Source: Phreatobacter sp. (GTDB taxonomy: Bacteria; Pseudomonadota; Alphaproteobacteria; Rhizobiales; Phreatobacteraceae). Taken from it: 64,000 bases of DNA. Under the pieces are notes generated by a model that searched no databases, had not been told where the DNA came from, and saw nothing but the letters and a program-made list of their open reading frames with translations. Shown in pieces: positions 51,766-61,605 of the stretch. Numbering within the stretch: position 1 is the stretch's first letter; each line of letters starts with the position of its first letter. The stretch is from contig NZ_JAPZTZ010000012.1 in NCBI RefSeq assembly GCF_027532945.1, positions 62,001 through 126,000 on the forward strand. The letters run 5' to 3'. A program made the position numbers and the translations under genes.

Positions 51766-53280
51766 TCATTCCTCGTTGTCCGGCGGCGCCGAAAGGTCCG
51801 CCATGAGCTGCGCCAGCACCCCCGGCAACGCCTCCGGCAGATCCTCGGCAATGAGCCCGATGCCCGCGTGCCGGGCCGCCTCGCCATGGAGCCAGACCGC
51901 AGCGCTCGCCGCCTCGAAGGCCGCCATGCCCTGGGCGAGCAGCCCGGTCACCATGCCGGCGAGCACATCGCCAGACCCGGCCGTGGCGAGCCAGGGCGGC
52001 GCATTGGCGGCAATCGAGGCGAGGCCATCCGGCGTCGCGACAATGGTGTCGGGCCCTTTCAGGACGACGATGGCGCCGGATCGCTGCGCCGCCGACCGGG
52101 CCGACGCCAGCTTCGCCCCTTCGTCATGGGCCCCGAACAGCCGGGCAAATTCCCCGGCATGGGGGGTGAGGACCACCGGCCGCCCAGGCCAGGCCCGGAT
52201 GCCGGCGAAGAGCTGACCCGAAGCCTCGGCGAAGGCGGTCAGCCCGTCCGCGTCGATCACGGTGGCGGCCCCGCTTGCCAGCGCCTCGGCGACGAGGGCG
52301 CGCGTTGCCTCACCCGTGCCGAGCGCCGGCCCGAGGCAGACGGCATTGCGTCGCCGGTCGGCAAGGATGGCGGCAAGGCCCGCCGCGCCCTCCATCCGGT
52401 CCAGCATGATGGCGGTGAGATGGGAGGCGTTGACGACGAGCGCCTCCGGCGGAGAGGCCAGCGTCACAAGGCCCGCCCCGGCCCTCAGCGCGCCGCGGGC
52501 GGCAAGCCGGGCAGCGCCGGTGCGCATGATGCCGCCGGAGACAACCACGGCATGGCCGCGATGGTACTTGTGGCCATCGAGGCGCGGGATGGGAAAAGCG
52601 TCACCCCACAGCCCCGGCTCGTTGGCGAAATCGGTCGGACGGATCGTCTCCAGCACCGCATCGGCGATGCCGATATCGGCGACCCGCAGCGTGCCGCAGA
52701 GCTCGCGCCCCGGCAGCAGCAGGTGGCCGGGCTTGCGACGGAAGAAGGTCACTGTCTCGTCGGCCCGGATCGCGGCGCCCCGCACCGCCCCGCTCGCCCC
52801 GTCCACGCCCGAGGGGATATCGGCCGCGATCACCCGGCAGGGATGGGCGTTGACGGCTGCGATGACCTCGGCGGTCAACCGGTCGATGGGACGCGACAGG
52901 CCGGCGCCATAAAGCGCGTCCACGACCACGGCGACCCGGCCATGGTCCCACCGTGCCAGCGGCACCGGCGCCCGCCCCCAGGTCTCGGCGGCATCCACCG
53001 CATCGGGCGCGCGCGGGTCCGGCGGGCTGTCCGCAGCGACGGTCACCCGGAAGCCGCGATCACGAAGGACGCGCGCGGCGACATAACCGTCGCCGCCATT
53101 GTTTCCCGGCCCGCAAAGCACCACCACGCCAGCCCCGAGCGGCGTGCCGCGGGCCACCGCATCGGCGATGGCAATACCCGCGCGTTGCATCAGCACGCGG
53201 CTGGCCGTGCCGGCAGCGATGGTGAGGCGGTCAGCCTCGGCCATGGCGGCGGGGGTCAGCAGGGCGGCGTGATGGCGCAT
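51766..53280 (-). CDS. nnr: Bifunctional NAD(P)HX epimerase / ADP-dependent NAD(P)HX dehydratase
   Basis: Repairs hydrated NADH and NADPH. 504 residues. The N-terminal YjeF_N epimerase domain (about 1-215) has GPGNNGGDGYVAAR, DALYGAGL and DIPSGVDG. The C-terminal ribokinase-like dehydratase domain (about 230-500) has HKYHRGHAVVVSG, LTPHAGEFARL and the ATP-site TAGSGDVLAGM. The start at 53280 (MRHHAALLTPAAM) is chosen over a longer Arg-rich frame. It is convergent with the copper-oxidase-like gene (10-base gap) and divergent from glnB. In enterobacteria the fused gene is called nnr (yjeF). Confidence 0.94.
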   Translation of the reverse strand: MRHHAALLTPAAMAEADRLTIAAGTASRVLMQRAGIAIADAVARGTPLGAGVVVLCGPGNNGGDGYVAARVLRDRGFRVTVAADSPPDPRAPDAVDAAETWGRAPVPLARWDHGRVAVVVDALYGAGLSRPIDRLTAEVIAAVNAHPCRVIAADIPSGVDGASGAVRGAAIRADETVTFFRRKPGHLLLPGRELCGTLRVADIGIADAVLETIRPTDFANEPGLWGDAFPIPRLDGHKYHRGHAVVVSGGIMRTGAARLAARGALRAGAGLVTLASPPEALVVNASHLTAIMLDRMEGAAGLAAILADRRRNAVCLGPALGTGEATRALVAEALASGAATVIDADGLTAFAEASGQLFAGIRAWPGRPVVLTPHAGEFARLFGAHDEGAKLASARSAAQRSGAIVVLKGPDTIVATPDGLASIAANAPPWLATAGSGDVLAGMVTGLLAQGMAAFEAASAAVWLHGEAARHAGIGLIAEDLPEALPGVLAQLMADLSAPPDNEE

Positions 53281-53411
53281 GAGACCACTGTCGACAGGCC
53301 GGTGGCGGTGGTCAACCGCGGCATCGCGCCTTCGGACTCGGGCAGCCTGCACATCTTTTCGGCAGACATCTGTTAGCGAGTTCCACCCGGCGCAGACCTC
53401 CCTCGCCGTGA

Positions 53412-53448
53412 TTGCCTTTCAAATAGGCACATTGCTCATAACTTCGGC
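53412..53448. promoter_or_regulatory. Two candidate NtrC-binding dyads upstream of glnB
   Basis: Two 17-base dyads, TGCCT-N7-AGGCA (53412-53428) and TGC-N11-GCA (53432-53448), with centres 20 bases apart, i.e. on the same helical face. NtrC sites are 17-base dyads of TGCACC-N5-GGTGCA type. They lie about 119 and 139 bases before the predicted start, similar to the enhancer distances known for E. coli glnA. Confidence 0.55.
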
Positions 53449-53533
53449 ACATAACGGAACAGCCACCCGGCCCACGCGCGATGGCCGCATCGCTTCGCGT
53501 TGATTTCGCGCGGAAATCACGGCTCCGGCACTC

Positions 53534-53550
53534 TGGCACGTCTCCTGCTA
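53534..53550 (+). promoter_or_regulatory. Sigma-54 promoter of glnBA
   Basis: TGGCAC (53534-53539), five bases, CTGCTA (53545-53550): the invariant GG (53535-53536) and GC (53547-53548) are exactly 10 bases apart, as RpoN requires. Predicted start near 53560, 55 bases before the glnB ATG. Confidence 0.8.
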
Positions 53551-53551
53551 G

Positions 53552-53953
<402 letters not shown>

Positions 53954-54013
53954 TTTCGAAATTCGGCGGGTGGCACCCGCCGCATGCCAACGTGCAAACC
54001 AAGAGGAAGCACA

Positions 54014-55423
54014 ATGACGACTGCCAAGGATGTCCTGAAAATGATCAAGGAGAACGACGTGAAGTACGTCGATCTCCGCTTCACCGACCCGCGTGGCAAG
54101 TGGCAGCACGTCACCTTCGACATCACCATGATCGACGAGGAGATCTTCGCCGAGGGCACGATGTTCGACGGCTCCTCGATCGCCGGCTGGAAGGCGATCA
54201 ACGAGTCGGACATGCTCCTCATGCTCGACCCCTCGACCGCGCAGATCGACCCGTTCTTCGCCGAGACCACGATGTCGATCGTCTGCGACATCCTCGAGCC
54301 GTCGACCGGCGAGCCCTACAACCGCGACCCGCGCGGCATCGCCAAGAAGGCCGAGGCCTATCTGAAGTCGACCAAGATCGGTGACACCATCTTCGTCGGC
54401 CCCGAGGCCGAGTTCTTCGTGTTCGACGACGTGAAGTTTGCCGCCGAGCCCTATCACACCGGCTTCAAGGTCGACTCGTCGGAGCTGCCGACCAACTCCT
54501 ACACCGACTACGAGGGCGGCAACCTCGGCCACCGCGTCCGCGTCAAGGGCGGCTACTTCCCCGTGCCCCCGATCGACAGCCTGCAGGACATGCGCGGCGA
54601 GATGCTCGCCTCCATGGCCAAGATGGGCGTGAAGGTCGAGAAGCATCACCATGAGGTCGCTTCCGCCCAGCACGAGCTCGGCATGAAGTTCGACACGCTG
54701 ACGCACATGGCCGACCAGATGCAGATCTACAAGTACTGCATCCATCAGGTCGCCAACATCTACGGCAAGACCGCCACCTTCATGCCGAAGCCGGTCTTCG
54801 GCGACAACGGCTCGGGCATGCACGTGCACCAGTCGATCTGGAAGGGCGGCAAGCCGCTGTTCGCCGGCAACAAGTATGCCGACCTCAGCCAGGAGTGCCT
54901 CTGGTACATCGGCGGCATCATCAAGCACGCCAAGGCCCTGAACGCCTTCACCAACCCGTCGACCAACTCCTACAAGCGTCTGGTCCCGGGCTATGAGGCG
55001 CCGGTCCTGCTGGCCTACTCCGCCCGCAACCGCTCGGCTTCCTGCCGTATTCCGTGGACGGCCAACCCGAAGGCCAAGCGCGTCGAGGTTCGCTTCCCCG
55101 ACCCGACCGCCAACCCCTACCTGGCCTTCGCCGCCATGCTGATGGCCGGCATCGACGGCATCACCAACAAGATCGATCCGGGCTCGGCCATGGACAAGGA
55201 TCTCTATGACCTCCCGGCCAAGGAGCTCAAGAAGATCCCGACCGTCTGTGGTTCGCTCCGCGAGGCGCTCGCCAACCTCGACAAGGATCGCGCCTTCCTC
55301 AAGGCCGGTGGCGTCTTCAACGACGACTTCATCGACAGCTACATCGAGCTGAAGATGACCGAGGTCATGCGTTTCGAGATGACCCCGCACCCGGTCGAGT
55401 ACGACATGTACTACTCGGTCTGA
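54014..55423 (+). CDS. glnA: Glutamine synthetase type I
   Basis: Makes glutamine from glutamate and ammonia, the entry of nitrogen into metabolism; dodecamer. 469 residues with [18 protein letters not shown] (beta-grasp signature), [12 protein letters not shown] (metal Glu), [16 protein letters not shown] (ATP-binding signature) and [10 protein letters not shown]. The adenylylation Tyr398 is in DLYDLPAKE, so it is the GSI-beta form regulated by GlnE. The ATG at 54014 has GAGGAAG 6 bases upstream. Confidence 0.98.
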   Translation: MTTAKDVLKMIKENDVKYVDLRFTDPRGKWQHVTFDITMIDEEIFAEGTMFDGSSIAGWKAINESDMLLMLDPSTAQIDPFFAETTMSIVCDILEPSTGEPYNRDPRGIAKKAEAYLKSTKIGDTIFVGPEAEFFVFDDVKFAAEPYHTGFKVDSSELPTNSYTDYEGGNLGHRVRVKGGYFPVPPIDSLQDMRGEMLASMAKMGVKVEKHHHEVASAQHELGMKFDTLTHMADQMQIYKYCIHQVANIYGKTATFMPKPVFGDNGSGMHVHQSIWKGGKPLFAGNKYADLSQECLWYIGGIIKHAKALNAFTNPSTNSYKRLVPGYEAPVLLAYSARNRSASCRIPWTANPKAKRVEVRFPDPTANPYLAFAAMLMAGIDGITNKIDPGSAMDKDLYDLPAKELKKIPTVCGSLREALANLDKDRAFLKAGGVFNDDFIDSYIELKMTEVMRFEMTPHPVEYDMYYSV

Positions 55424-55526
55424 TCCGGTCGGGCGGGCCTCGCGCCCGCCCCTCCCCGGCTCCCAAAGCGCCGGCAAGACCGATCACGATCTTCCTCCCG
55501 CCGCGCTCAGGCGCGGTCACCTTCCC

Positions 55527-55558
55527 AACGGGCGCCCTCGGGCGCCCGTTTTTCTTTT
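55527..55558 (+). terminator. Rho-independent terminator of glnBA
   Basis: Perfect 11-base stem AACGGGCGCCC (55527-55537) with GGGCGCCCGTT (55540-55550), then TTTCTTTT; about 104 bases past the glnA stop. Confidence 0.88.
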
Positions 55559-55633
55559 GCGTCGGCCGTCATGCGGCGGCGCGCTGCTGCGACCGCGCCA
55601 CCAAGGTCGCGATCATCAATCCACACCACCATC

Positions 55634-55664
55634 GTGCGAATATGTCGCACCGCGCGAGATCGCG
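55634..55664. promoter_or_regulatory. Two adjacent dyads upstream of the chemoreceptor gene
   Basis: A perfect 6-5-6 inverted repeat GTGCGA-ATATG-TCGCAC (55634-55650), followed two bases later by CGCGA-GA-TCGCG (55653-55664). Both are about 100-128 bases before the ATG at 55762. They look like operator sites; the binding protein is unknown. Confidence 0.4.
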
Positions 55665-55761
55665 GACTCCACAACCGTTATCCGTTTGTTAGGGCTGTCC
55701 GACCCCTTCTGACCGGGCATTCATAAGGAGAATTCACCAAGTTTCGCGCCTGAGAGGTCCG

Positions 55762-57465
55762 ATGTCCCTGGGTTCCTTCCGCATCACCACCAAGATCCTG
55801 ACCATCGCGGTCGCGCTCAACCTGGCCCTCGTCGGCGTCGGCGCGATCGGCGTGACGTCTCTCCGTCAGCTGTCGTCCGACAGCGCAGCCGCTGCCGAGG
55901 TCGTCCGCGTCGTCGTCGCCTCGCCGCGCATCAACCAGAACCTGCTCGCCATCAACCGCGCCGAATTCGCGGTCGCCGCCAACCCGTCCCCGGACTTCAT
56001 CCGGGATGTCGCCGCCGAGATCGCACGCGAGGCCGATCAGGCGCGTGAGCGCTTCGCCATCATTCGCGGGCTCGCGTTGCCGGCCGTGCAGGATGCCGTG
56101 CGCAAGGCCGAGGAGGCCTTCGCCGCCGCCAAGGCGCGCAGCGACGAGACGCTGGCCCTCGCCCGCCAGGTGCGCGGTGCGCCCACCCAGGAGCAGCGTG
56201 AGCGGCTGGCGGCCATGGCGCTCGCCAGCAAGGAAAGTTCCCACACGGCTCGAGCCCTGCTTGTCGAGACGACCAACCTGATCGTCGCCCATTCCCAGGC
56301 AATGGTGGGACAGGTCCGGACCACCGCCGATGCCCGGACCACGCTTCTCGCGATCATCATTGCCGCGGCCATCGTCGCCGGCATCGCGCTGGCGCTGCTG
56401 ATCGGGCAGGTCGGCATCTCCCGTCCCATCGGCCGCATCAATGCCGTTCTCGGAGAGCTGGCGAAGGGCAATTTCCAGGTCGCCGCCTATGGCGCTGAGC
56501 GGAAGGACGAGGTCGGCGACATTGCCAAGGCCGCCGAGACCTTCCGGATCAATGGCATGGAGACCGAGCGGATGCGCGCCGAGCAGGAGGCCGCCAAGGC
56601 GGCCGAGGCCGAGAAGCAGAAGGCGATGATGAACGAGCTCGCCGATCGCTTCGAACAGGCCGTTGGCGGCATCGTCGACATGGTCTCCGCCGCCGCGACC
56701 GAAATGCAGGCGACCGCGACCCAGCTCTCGGCCTCGGCACAGGAGGCCTCGGCCCAGTCAACCTCGGTGGCGAGCGCGGCGGAAGAGGCCGGCGCCAATG
56801 TCACCGCCGTCGCCGGTTCGGCCGAGGAGCTCGGCGCCTCCGTCCAGGAGATCGGCCGGCAGGTCGAGCAATCCGCCACCCTCGCCCACAGCGCAGTTGG
56901 TGAGGCCGATGCCACCGGCTCCATCGTCGCAGAGCTGACGGAGGGAGCCGCCCGCATCGGCGCCATCGTTGAGATGATCTCGACCATCGCCAGCCAGACC
57001 AACCTCCTCGCCCTCAATGCCACCATCGAGGCGGCCAGGGCGGGCGAGGCGGGCAAGGGCTTCGCGGTCGTCGCCTCGGAGGTCAAGGGCCTCGCCTCGC
57101 AGACCGCCAAGGCCACCAGCGAGATCGGCGCCCAGATCGTCGCCATCCAGGAAACGACCAACAAGGCAGTCACGGCCATTGCCGGCATCACCAGCAGCAT
57201 CCGCGCCATCGACCGGGCCACCACCTCCATTGCCTCGGCGGTGGACCAGCAGGGCTCGGCAACGCGAGAGATCGTCGCCTCGGTGAGCCAGGCCTCCACC
57301 GGCACCACCGAGGTCTCTTCGGCCATCACCTCGGTGGCCCAGGCCGCTGCCGAAACTGGTCACGGCGCGAGCCAGGTGCTCTCCGCCTCCTCCGACCTCG
57401 CGCGCCAGGCCGAGCGCCTGTCATCCGAGGTCCGGCAGTTCCTCGCGACCGTCCGGGCGGCCTGA
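55762..57465 (+). CDS. Methyl-accepting chemotaxis protein with helical periplasmic domain
   Basis: A 567-residue chemoreceptor. A membrane helix at about 11-32 is followed by an all-helical Ala/Arg/Glu-rich periplasmic domain (about 33-190, four-helix-bundle type). A second helix at about 193-216, HAMP at about 217-270, and a signalling coiled coil (about 300-567) follow, with hairpin tip [20 protein letters not shown] near 411-430. There is no CheR-binding pentapeptide. Its signalling domain ends in [11 protein letters not shown], very like the [10 protein letters not shown] end of the chemoreceptor at 39.5-41.5 kb, which suggests a shared lineage with different sensors. GAGAGG precedes the ATG. 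Confidence 0.92.
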   Translation: MSLGSFRITTKILTIAVALNLALVGVGAIGVTSLRQLSSDSAAAAEVVRVVVASPRINQNLLAINRAEFAVAANPSPDFIRDVAAEIAREADQARERFAIIRGLALPAVQDAVRKAEEAFAAAKARSDETLALARQVRGAPTQEQRERLAAMALASKESSHTARALLVETTNLIVAHSQAMVGQVRTTADARTTLLAIIIAAAIVAGIALALLIGQVGISRPIGRINAVLGELAKGNFQVAAYGAERKDEVGDIAKAAETFRINGMETERMRAEQEAAKAAEAEKQKAMMNELADRFEQAVGGIVDMVSAAATEMQATATQLSASAQEASAQSTSVASAAEEAGANVTAVAGSAEELGASVQEIGRQVEQSATLAHSAVGEADATGSIVAELTEGAARIGAIVEMISTIASQTNLLALNATIEAARAGEAGKGFAVVASEVKGLASQTAKATSEIGAQIVAIQETTNKAVTAIAGITSSIRAIDRATTSIASAVDQQGSATREIVASVSQASTGTTEVSSAITSVAQAAAETGHGASQVLSASSDLARQAERLSSEVRQFLATVRAA

Positions 57466-57493
57466 TCGGGCGTTCTCAGCCCGTGAATGACAG

Positions 57494-57515
57494 AGGGGCG
57501 CCATGCGGCGCCCCT
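57494..57515 (+). terminator. Terminator after the second chemoreceptor
   Basis: Stem AGGGGCGCC (57494-57502) with GGCGCCCCT (57507-57515), loop ATGC, then TTCCGTCTG; between convergent genes. Confidence 0.6.
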
Positions 57516-57534
57516 TTCCGTCTGAGGCCCCTGG

Positions 57535-58050
57535 TCAGTTCGACAGCCGCGGCAGATTGCGGACGTTGAACCGCTGGCCTGACACTTCCATATCGCCCGG
57601 GACCATGCCGCCGATGCAGGCGGCGCCGAGCCACCGCGCCTGCTGCACCATCAGCGTCTTCTGCGGCGGGGCACCGGCCATCGTCACCGACCCTTCGATC
57701 CGCATCGTATAGCCGGCCTGAAAATCCCCCGACGCCACCGCGACCGACTGGGTGCGCATGCCGCCTATGTCGCAGTCGGTCTCGATCCGATAGGTGTCGC
57801 CGACGCGGCGAATGTCGTTGCGTCGGCACGACGCTCCCATGCCGCCCATCGCCTGGGCCATCAGCAGCTTTTCAGTCTCTGCGTCAGTGCAGACCCTGGC
57901 GAGCATCTCCGGACCACCCTGTCGCCCCTCGAGCTGCATGCGGATCTCCCACTGCCCGGGGCGTCGGGCCGGCAGGGTATCGCCGGTGGCCTGGGCGAAG
58001 GCGTGAGATGTGGGCGAGAGAGCGAGCAGAAGAATAAAAAGCCGGCGCAT
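57535..58050 (-). CDS. DUF3617 family secreted protein
   Basis: A 171-residue protein with signal peptide (MRRLFILLLALSPTSHAFA, cleavage about 19-21) and the DUF3617 pattern: ARRPGQWEIRMQLEG at the start of the mature part. Paired cysteines follow in ARVCTDAETEKLL, GASCRRNDIRR, ETDCDIGG and LGAACIGGM. Function of the family is not known. The ATG at 58050 has GGGAGACC upstream; the much longer in-frame extension overlaps the neighbouring small gene and is rejected. Confidence 0.85.
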   Translation of the reverse strand: MRRLFILLLALSPTSHAFAQATGDTLPARRPGQWEIRMQLEGRQGGPEMLARVCTDAETEKLLMAQAMGGMGASCRRNDIRRVGDTYRIETDCDIGGMRTQSVAVASGDFQAGYTMRIEGSVTMAGAPPQKTLMVQQARWLGAACIGGMVPGDMEVSGQRFNVRNLPRLSN

Positions 58051-58207
58051 GGGGGTCTCCCGGGGATGTCGCGATGGACCGCGCACCCCATAGCGCCGTG
58101 ATGATGTTTCAGCGCCATGTCGCGGATTCTTCGCAGCCGCAAGCCTTGATCGCGCGGGAGAACGACGAGCGACGGCGAGCACGGCCCCTGGCGATGAGCG
58201 CCTGAGC

Positions 58208-58420
58208 TCAGAGGATGAGGAAAGCCCCGGCCAGCGCCATGGTGATGGCCCAGGCGCCGATGCGCCCGAGCGTCCAGGCCGGATCCGTCTCGTCACCTGG
58301 CAGGACGAGGCTCGTCTCTTCCGGATCGATGCAGCCGAGGGCAAGGCCGGCGCGCTCCGCAGCACGCATCAGCTTCGCCAAATCCTGTTCGACGGTGACC
58401 AGTCCCAATACGCGGTCCAT
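58208..58420 (-). CDS. Small tail-anchored hypothetical protein
   Basis: A 70-residue protein: a soluble N-terminal half (MDRVLGLVTVEQDLAKLMRA) and one C-terminal membrane helix (about 52-70, RIGAWAITMALAGAFLIL) with almost nothing after it. GGAG lies 8 bases before the ATG. I recognise no family. It lies between DUF3617 and phoX with 157 and 204 bases on either side. Could be a spurious ORF, but the ribosome site and helix favour a gene. Confidence 0.5.
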   Translation of the reverse strand: MDRVLGLVTVEQDLAKLMRAAERAGLALGCIDPEETSLVLPGDETDPAWTLGRIGAWAITMALAGAFLIL

Positions 58421-58624
58421 GACGCAACTCCGGAACGCCCCACCCTACTCCGCACGACCATGGACCGTCAGATGTAAACGAGGCCTTTGCGCCGGACGGG
58501 TCGCCGCTCCTGCATGCAGCGCATTGCACGCAGCTGTGACTTTTGGGTCGCAGGTGACGTAGGGTTGCGTCACCGGGCGGTCACATGGGCGCGCTTCAAC
58601 TCGCCCAATCCGAAGGAGACAGCC

Positions 58625-60622
58625 ATGAGCCAGGACATCCGCAACGCTTCCCAGCGCGCCGAAGACGCCGAGGACCGCGGCACCAGCCCGGCGGATGGCC
58701 CGACCCTCGGCGACATCGTTGCCGCCCGCTTCGGCCGGCGCGACCTGATGAAGGGCCTGCTCGGAGTGGGTGCCATCTCGGCGACGCTCGGCCCTGCTGC
58801 CCTCGCCTCCGGCACCGCTTCGGCTCAGGGCGCGGCCGCGGCCTTCGCCTTCCGCGAGCTCGATTCGACCCCGACCGACCGCGCCGAGGTGGCCGAGGGC
58901 TACAATGCCGAGGTCCTGATCCGCTGGGGTGATGCGGTCCTTGCCGATGCCCCGGCCTTCTCGCCCAGGGCCCAGACGGCCACTTCGCAGGCGCGCCAGT
59001 TCGGCTACAACAACGACTATCTCGGCTATTTCCCGTTGCCGGGCGCGGCAAACCCGTCCGCCCATGGCCTGCTCTGCGTCAATCACGAATATACCAACGA
59101 GGAGCTGATGTTCCCCGGCCTCGGCCGGCAGGACGCCGCGGGCCCGCTCGGCCGCGAGAAGGCCTTCGCCGGGATGACCAAGGAGCTCGCCGCCGTCGAG
59201 ATGATGGCCCATGGCGGCTCGGTCCTGGAGGTCCGCCGCGATGGCGAGCGCTGGCAGGTCGTCTCCGGCTCCCGCTATGCCCGCCGCATCACCGCCGAGA
59301 CGCCGATGGAGATCACCGGCCCCGCCGCGGGACATCCGCGCCTGCAGACCAGCGCCGACCCGACCGGACGCCGCGTCCTCGGCATGCTCAACAACTGCGC
59401 CGGCGGCCGCACGCCCTGGGGCACCTGGCTGTCCTGCGAGGAGAACATCAACGGCTATTTCTCCGGCCGCCTTGGCGAGGGCCATGCCGAGGCCGCCAAC
59501 TATCGCCGCATGGGCATTCCCGGCCGCTGGATGAACTGGGGCGACTACGAGCCCCGCTTCGACCTGTCGAAGGAACCGAACGAGCCGAACCGCTTCGGCT
59601 GGGTGGTCGAGATCGATCCGTTCGATCCGACCTCCACCCCGAAGAAGCGCACCGCGCTCGGCCGCTTCAAACATGAGGGCGCCGCCGGCATCACCGCCCG
59701 CGACGGGCGCTACGTCCTCTATTCCGGCGACGACGAGCGCTACGACTACGTCTATCGCTTCGTCACCGAGGGCCGCGTCTCCGGCGATCGCGCCCGGGAC
59801 ATGACCCTGCTCGACTCTGGCACGCTGTCGGTCGCCCGCTACAATGCCGACGGCACCGGCGACTGGCTGCCGCTGGTCTTCGGCGAGGGTCCGCTGACCC
59901 CCGCCAACGGCTTCCAGTCCCAGGCCGACGTGGTGATCGAAGCGCGCCGCGCCGCCGACCTGCTCGGTGCCACCCGCATGGACCGCCCGGAGGATGTCGA
60001 GGCCAATCCGCGGACCGACAAGGTCTATGTCATGCTCACCAACAACAACCGCCGCAAGGCGGACGAGGTGAACCCGGCCAATCCGCGCGCCGACAACCGC
60101 TTCGGCCACATCGTCGAGATGCTGCCTGACGGCCGCGACCACGCCGCCCCGCGCTTCACCTGGGACATCCTGGTCCGCTGCGGCGATCCTTCCATCGCGG
60201 CGGTTGGCGCGACCTTCAACAGCCGCACGACGAAGGACGGCTGGTTTGGCATGCCCGACAATTGCGCCATCGACGCCGACGGGCGGCTGTGGATCGCAAC
60301 CGACGGCAATTTCCCGAGCCGAACCGGCCGCAATGACGGCGTCTGGGCCATGGAGACCGAGGGCGACAACCGCGGCACCTCGAAGCTCTTCTTCAAGTGC
60401 CCCTTCGGCGCCGAGCTCTGCGGGCCCGAATTCACCCCCGATGGCGAGACCTTCTTCGTCGCGCTTCAGCACCCCGGCGAGACCGACCCGGAAGATCCCA
60501 ATGCCGCGCCGGCGACCTACGAGAACCCGGCGACCCGCTGGCCGGATTTCTCGCCCGACATGCCGCCGCGTCCCTCGATCGTCGCCATCACCCGCAAGGG
60601 CGGCGGCAAGATCGGCAGCTGA
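58625..60622 (+). CDS. phoX: PhoX-type Tat-exported phosphatase (DUF839)
   Basis: Calcium/iron-dependent alkaline phosphatase family that releases phosphate from organic esters in the periplasm. 665 residues. A long pre-signal segment is followed by the twin-arginine motif FGRRDLMKGLLG (Arg38-Arg39). The mature part has LLCVNHEYTNEELMFPG, WGTWLSCEENINGYF, RFKHEGAAG and NNNRRKADEVNPANP, conserved in the PhoX/DUF839 propeller and carrying metal ligands. AAGGAG lies before the ATG at 58625. I could not confirm a PhoB box upstream. Some family members are not phosphatases, so activity is inferred. Confidence 0.88.
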   Translation: MSQDIRNASQRAEDAEDRGTSPADGPTLGDIVAARFGRRDLMKGLLGVGAISATLGPAALASGTASAQGAAAAFAFRELDSTPTDRAEVAEGYNAEVLIRWGDAVLADAPAFSPRAQTATSQARQFGYNNDYLGYFPLPGAANPSAHGLLCVNHEYTNEELMFPGLGRQDAAGPLGREKAFAGMTKELAAVEMMAHGGSVLEVRRDGERWQVVSGSRYARRITAETPMEITGPAAGHPRLQTSADPTGRRVLGMLNNCAGGRTPWGTWLSCEENINGYFSGRLGEGHAEAANYRRMGIPGRWMNWGDYEPRFDLSKEPNEPNRFGWVVEIDPFDPTSTPKKRTALGRFKHEGAAGITARDGRYVLYSGDDERYDYVYRFVTEGRVSGDRARDMTLLDSGTLSVARYNADGTGDWLPLVFGEGPLTPANGFQSQADVVIEARRAADLLGATRMDRPEDVEANPRTDKVYVMLTNNNRRKADEVNPANPRADNRFGHIVEMLPDGRDHAAPRFTWDILVRCGDPSIAAVGATFNSRTTKDGWFGMPDNCAIDADGRLWIATDGNFPSRTGRNDGVWAMETEGDNRGTSKLFFKCPFGAELCGPEFTPDGETFFVALQHPGETDPEDPNAAPATYENPATRWPDFSPDMPPRPSIVAITRKGGGKIGS

Positions 60623-60631
60623 GGCGTCACG

Positions 60632-61453
60632 TCACCGCGCGAGGTCGAGCAGCATCTGCGTCAGCGCGCCGTCGGGCGAGCGCATCGTGTCGAGGATAGA
60701 GAAATGGTCGGCCCCGGCGACCGGGACCAGCGGCCCGGTTGCGCCGGCCCGCTGCCGCGCCGCATGGAAGGCATGGGAATTGGCGACCAGCGCCGGCAGT
60801 TCAAGGCCGCCATAGGTGATGCCGAGCGGCTTCATCACGGCCGGGCGCCGCTGCGGCGACAGGTCGGCGATCTCGTCAGCGGTGAGGCGCAGGTTCTCGT
60901 TGAGATAGGTGCCCGCGAGCGGCGCGAGCTCGAAGATGCCTGATATGGCGAGGCCGGCCGTCACCGCCTCGTGGCTCAGCGCCATGGCGGCGAGATGACC
61001 GCCCGCCGACCAGCCCGCAACGATCAGCGGCCCGGCGACGCCGTGGCGCGGCCCGTCCGCCGCAAGGAGGTCGAGGGCGGCGCTGCATTCGCCGACGATG
61101 TCAGCGAGGCTCGCCTCCGGGGCCAGCGTGTAGCCGGGCATGGCGACCGACCAGCCATGGGCCATGACGCCCTCGCCGAGCACCGCGAACATCTCGCGGC
61201 GGTTCCGCATCCAGTAGCCGCCGTGGAAATAGACGAGACAGGGCGCGCCCGCCTCGCGCGCGGGATAGAGGTCCACCTTCTGCCGCTCCCCGGGCCCGTA
61301 GGGCACGTCCATGGTCGCGGCAAAGCGCTCGCGGATGACGGCGGATTCGGCGGTCCAGCGGGTGAAGGTGTTGGACCAGCTCGGCACCGCCTGGCCATTG
61401 TTGTAGGCGGCGTCGCGCAGGAACTGCGGGACGGGGCTGACATCGATCGGCAT
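60632..61453 (-). CDS. Alpha/beta hydrolase (esterase / kynurenine formamidase-like)
   Basis: A 273-residue hydrolase with the oxyanion motif VYFHGGYWM near residue 90, the nucleophile elbow GWSAGGHLA (Ser about 148) and a C-terminal catalytic His in GADHFSIL. The HGGYW plus N-terminal YNN pattern is that of the BD-FAE/arylformamidase group. No kyn genes are nearby. AGGAG lies before the ATG at 61453. It is convergent with phoX (9-base gap). Confidence 0.88.
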   Translation of the reverse strand: MPIDVSPVPQFLRDAAYNNGQAVPSWSNTFTRWTAESAVIRERFAATMDVPYGPGERQKVDLYPAREAGAPCLVYFHGGYWMRNRREMFAVLGEGVMAHGWSVAMPGYTLAPEASLADIVGECSAALDLLAADGPRHGVAGPLIVAGWSAGGHLAAMALSHEAVTAGLAISGIFELAPLAGTYLNENLRLTADEIADLSPQRRPAVMKPLGITYGGLELPALVANSHAFHAARQRAGATGPLVPVAGADHFSILDTMRSPDGALTQMLLDLAR

Positions 61454-61548
61454 GGGCTTCTCCTGCCGCCACTGTGCCACGCCGATCGCCACGCGCCAGC
61501 CTTACCGGCGCGGATCATCCCCGCAGCGCAGCGCTGTCCCAAAGACGA

Positions 61549-61575
61549 AAAAGCCGGGCGCGAAGCCCGGCTTTT
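61549..61575. terminator. Terminator of rplM-rpsI (bidirectional stem)
   Basis: Stem AAAAGCCGGGC (61549-61559) with GCCCGGCTTTT (61565-61575), loop GCGAA; on the minus strand it ends in TTTTTCGTC. 31 bases past the rpsI stop. Confidence 0.88.
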
Positions 61576-61605
61576 CCACGAGGATCGGAACAGGTCCGAA
61601 GCGGA

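Larger units (their letters stand above)
55424..55761. other. Intergenic region between glnA and the second chemoreceptor
   Basis: A 338-base region without a gene. It holds the glnA terminator (55527-55558), two adjacent dyads (55634-55664) and the leader of the chemoreceptor gene. No convincing -35/-10 pair was found between the dyads and the ATG. Confidence 0.6.

Noticed and set aside
58530..58575. PhoB box upstream of phoX
   Set aside because: CTGTGAC-like heptamers are present, but no pair with 11-base periodicity matches the CTGTCAT-N4-CTGTCAT pattern.
58445..60472. A 675-codon open frame opposite phoX
   Set aside because: Antisense shadow; phoX on the plus strand has a Tat signal, ribosome site and family motifs.
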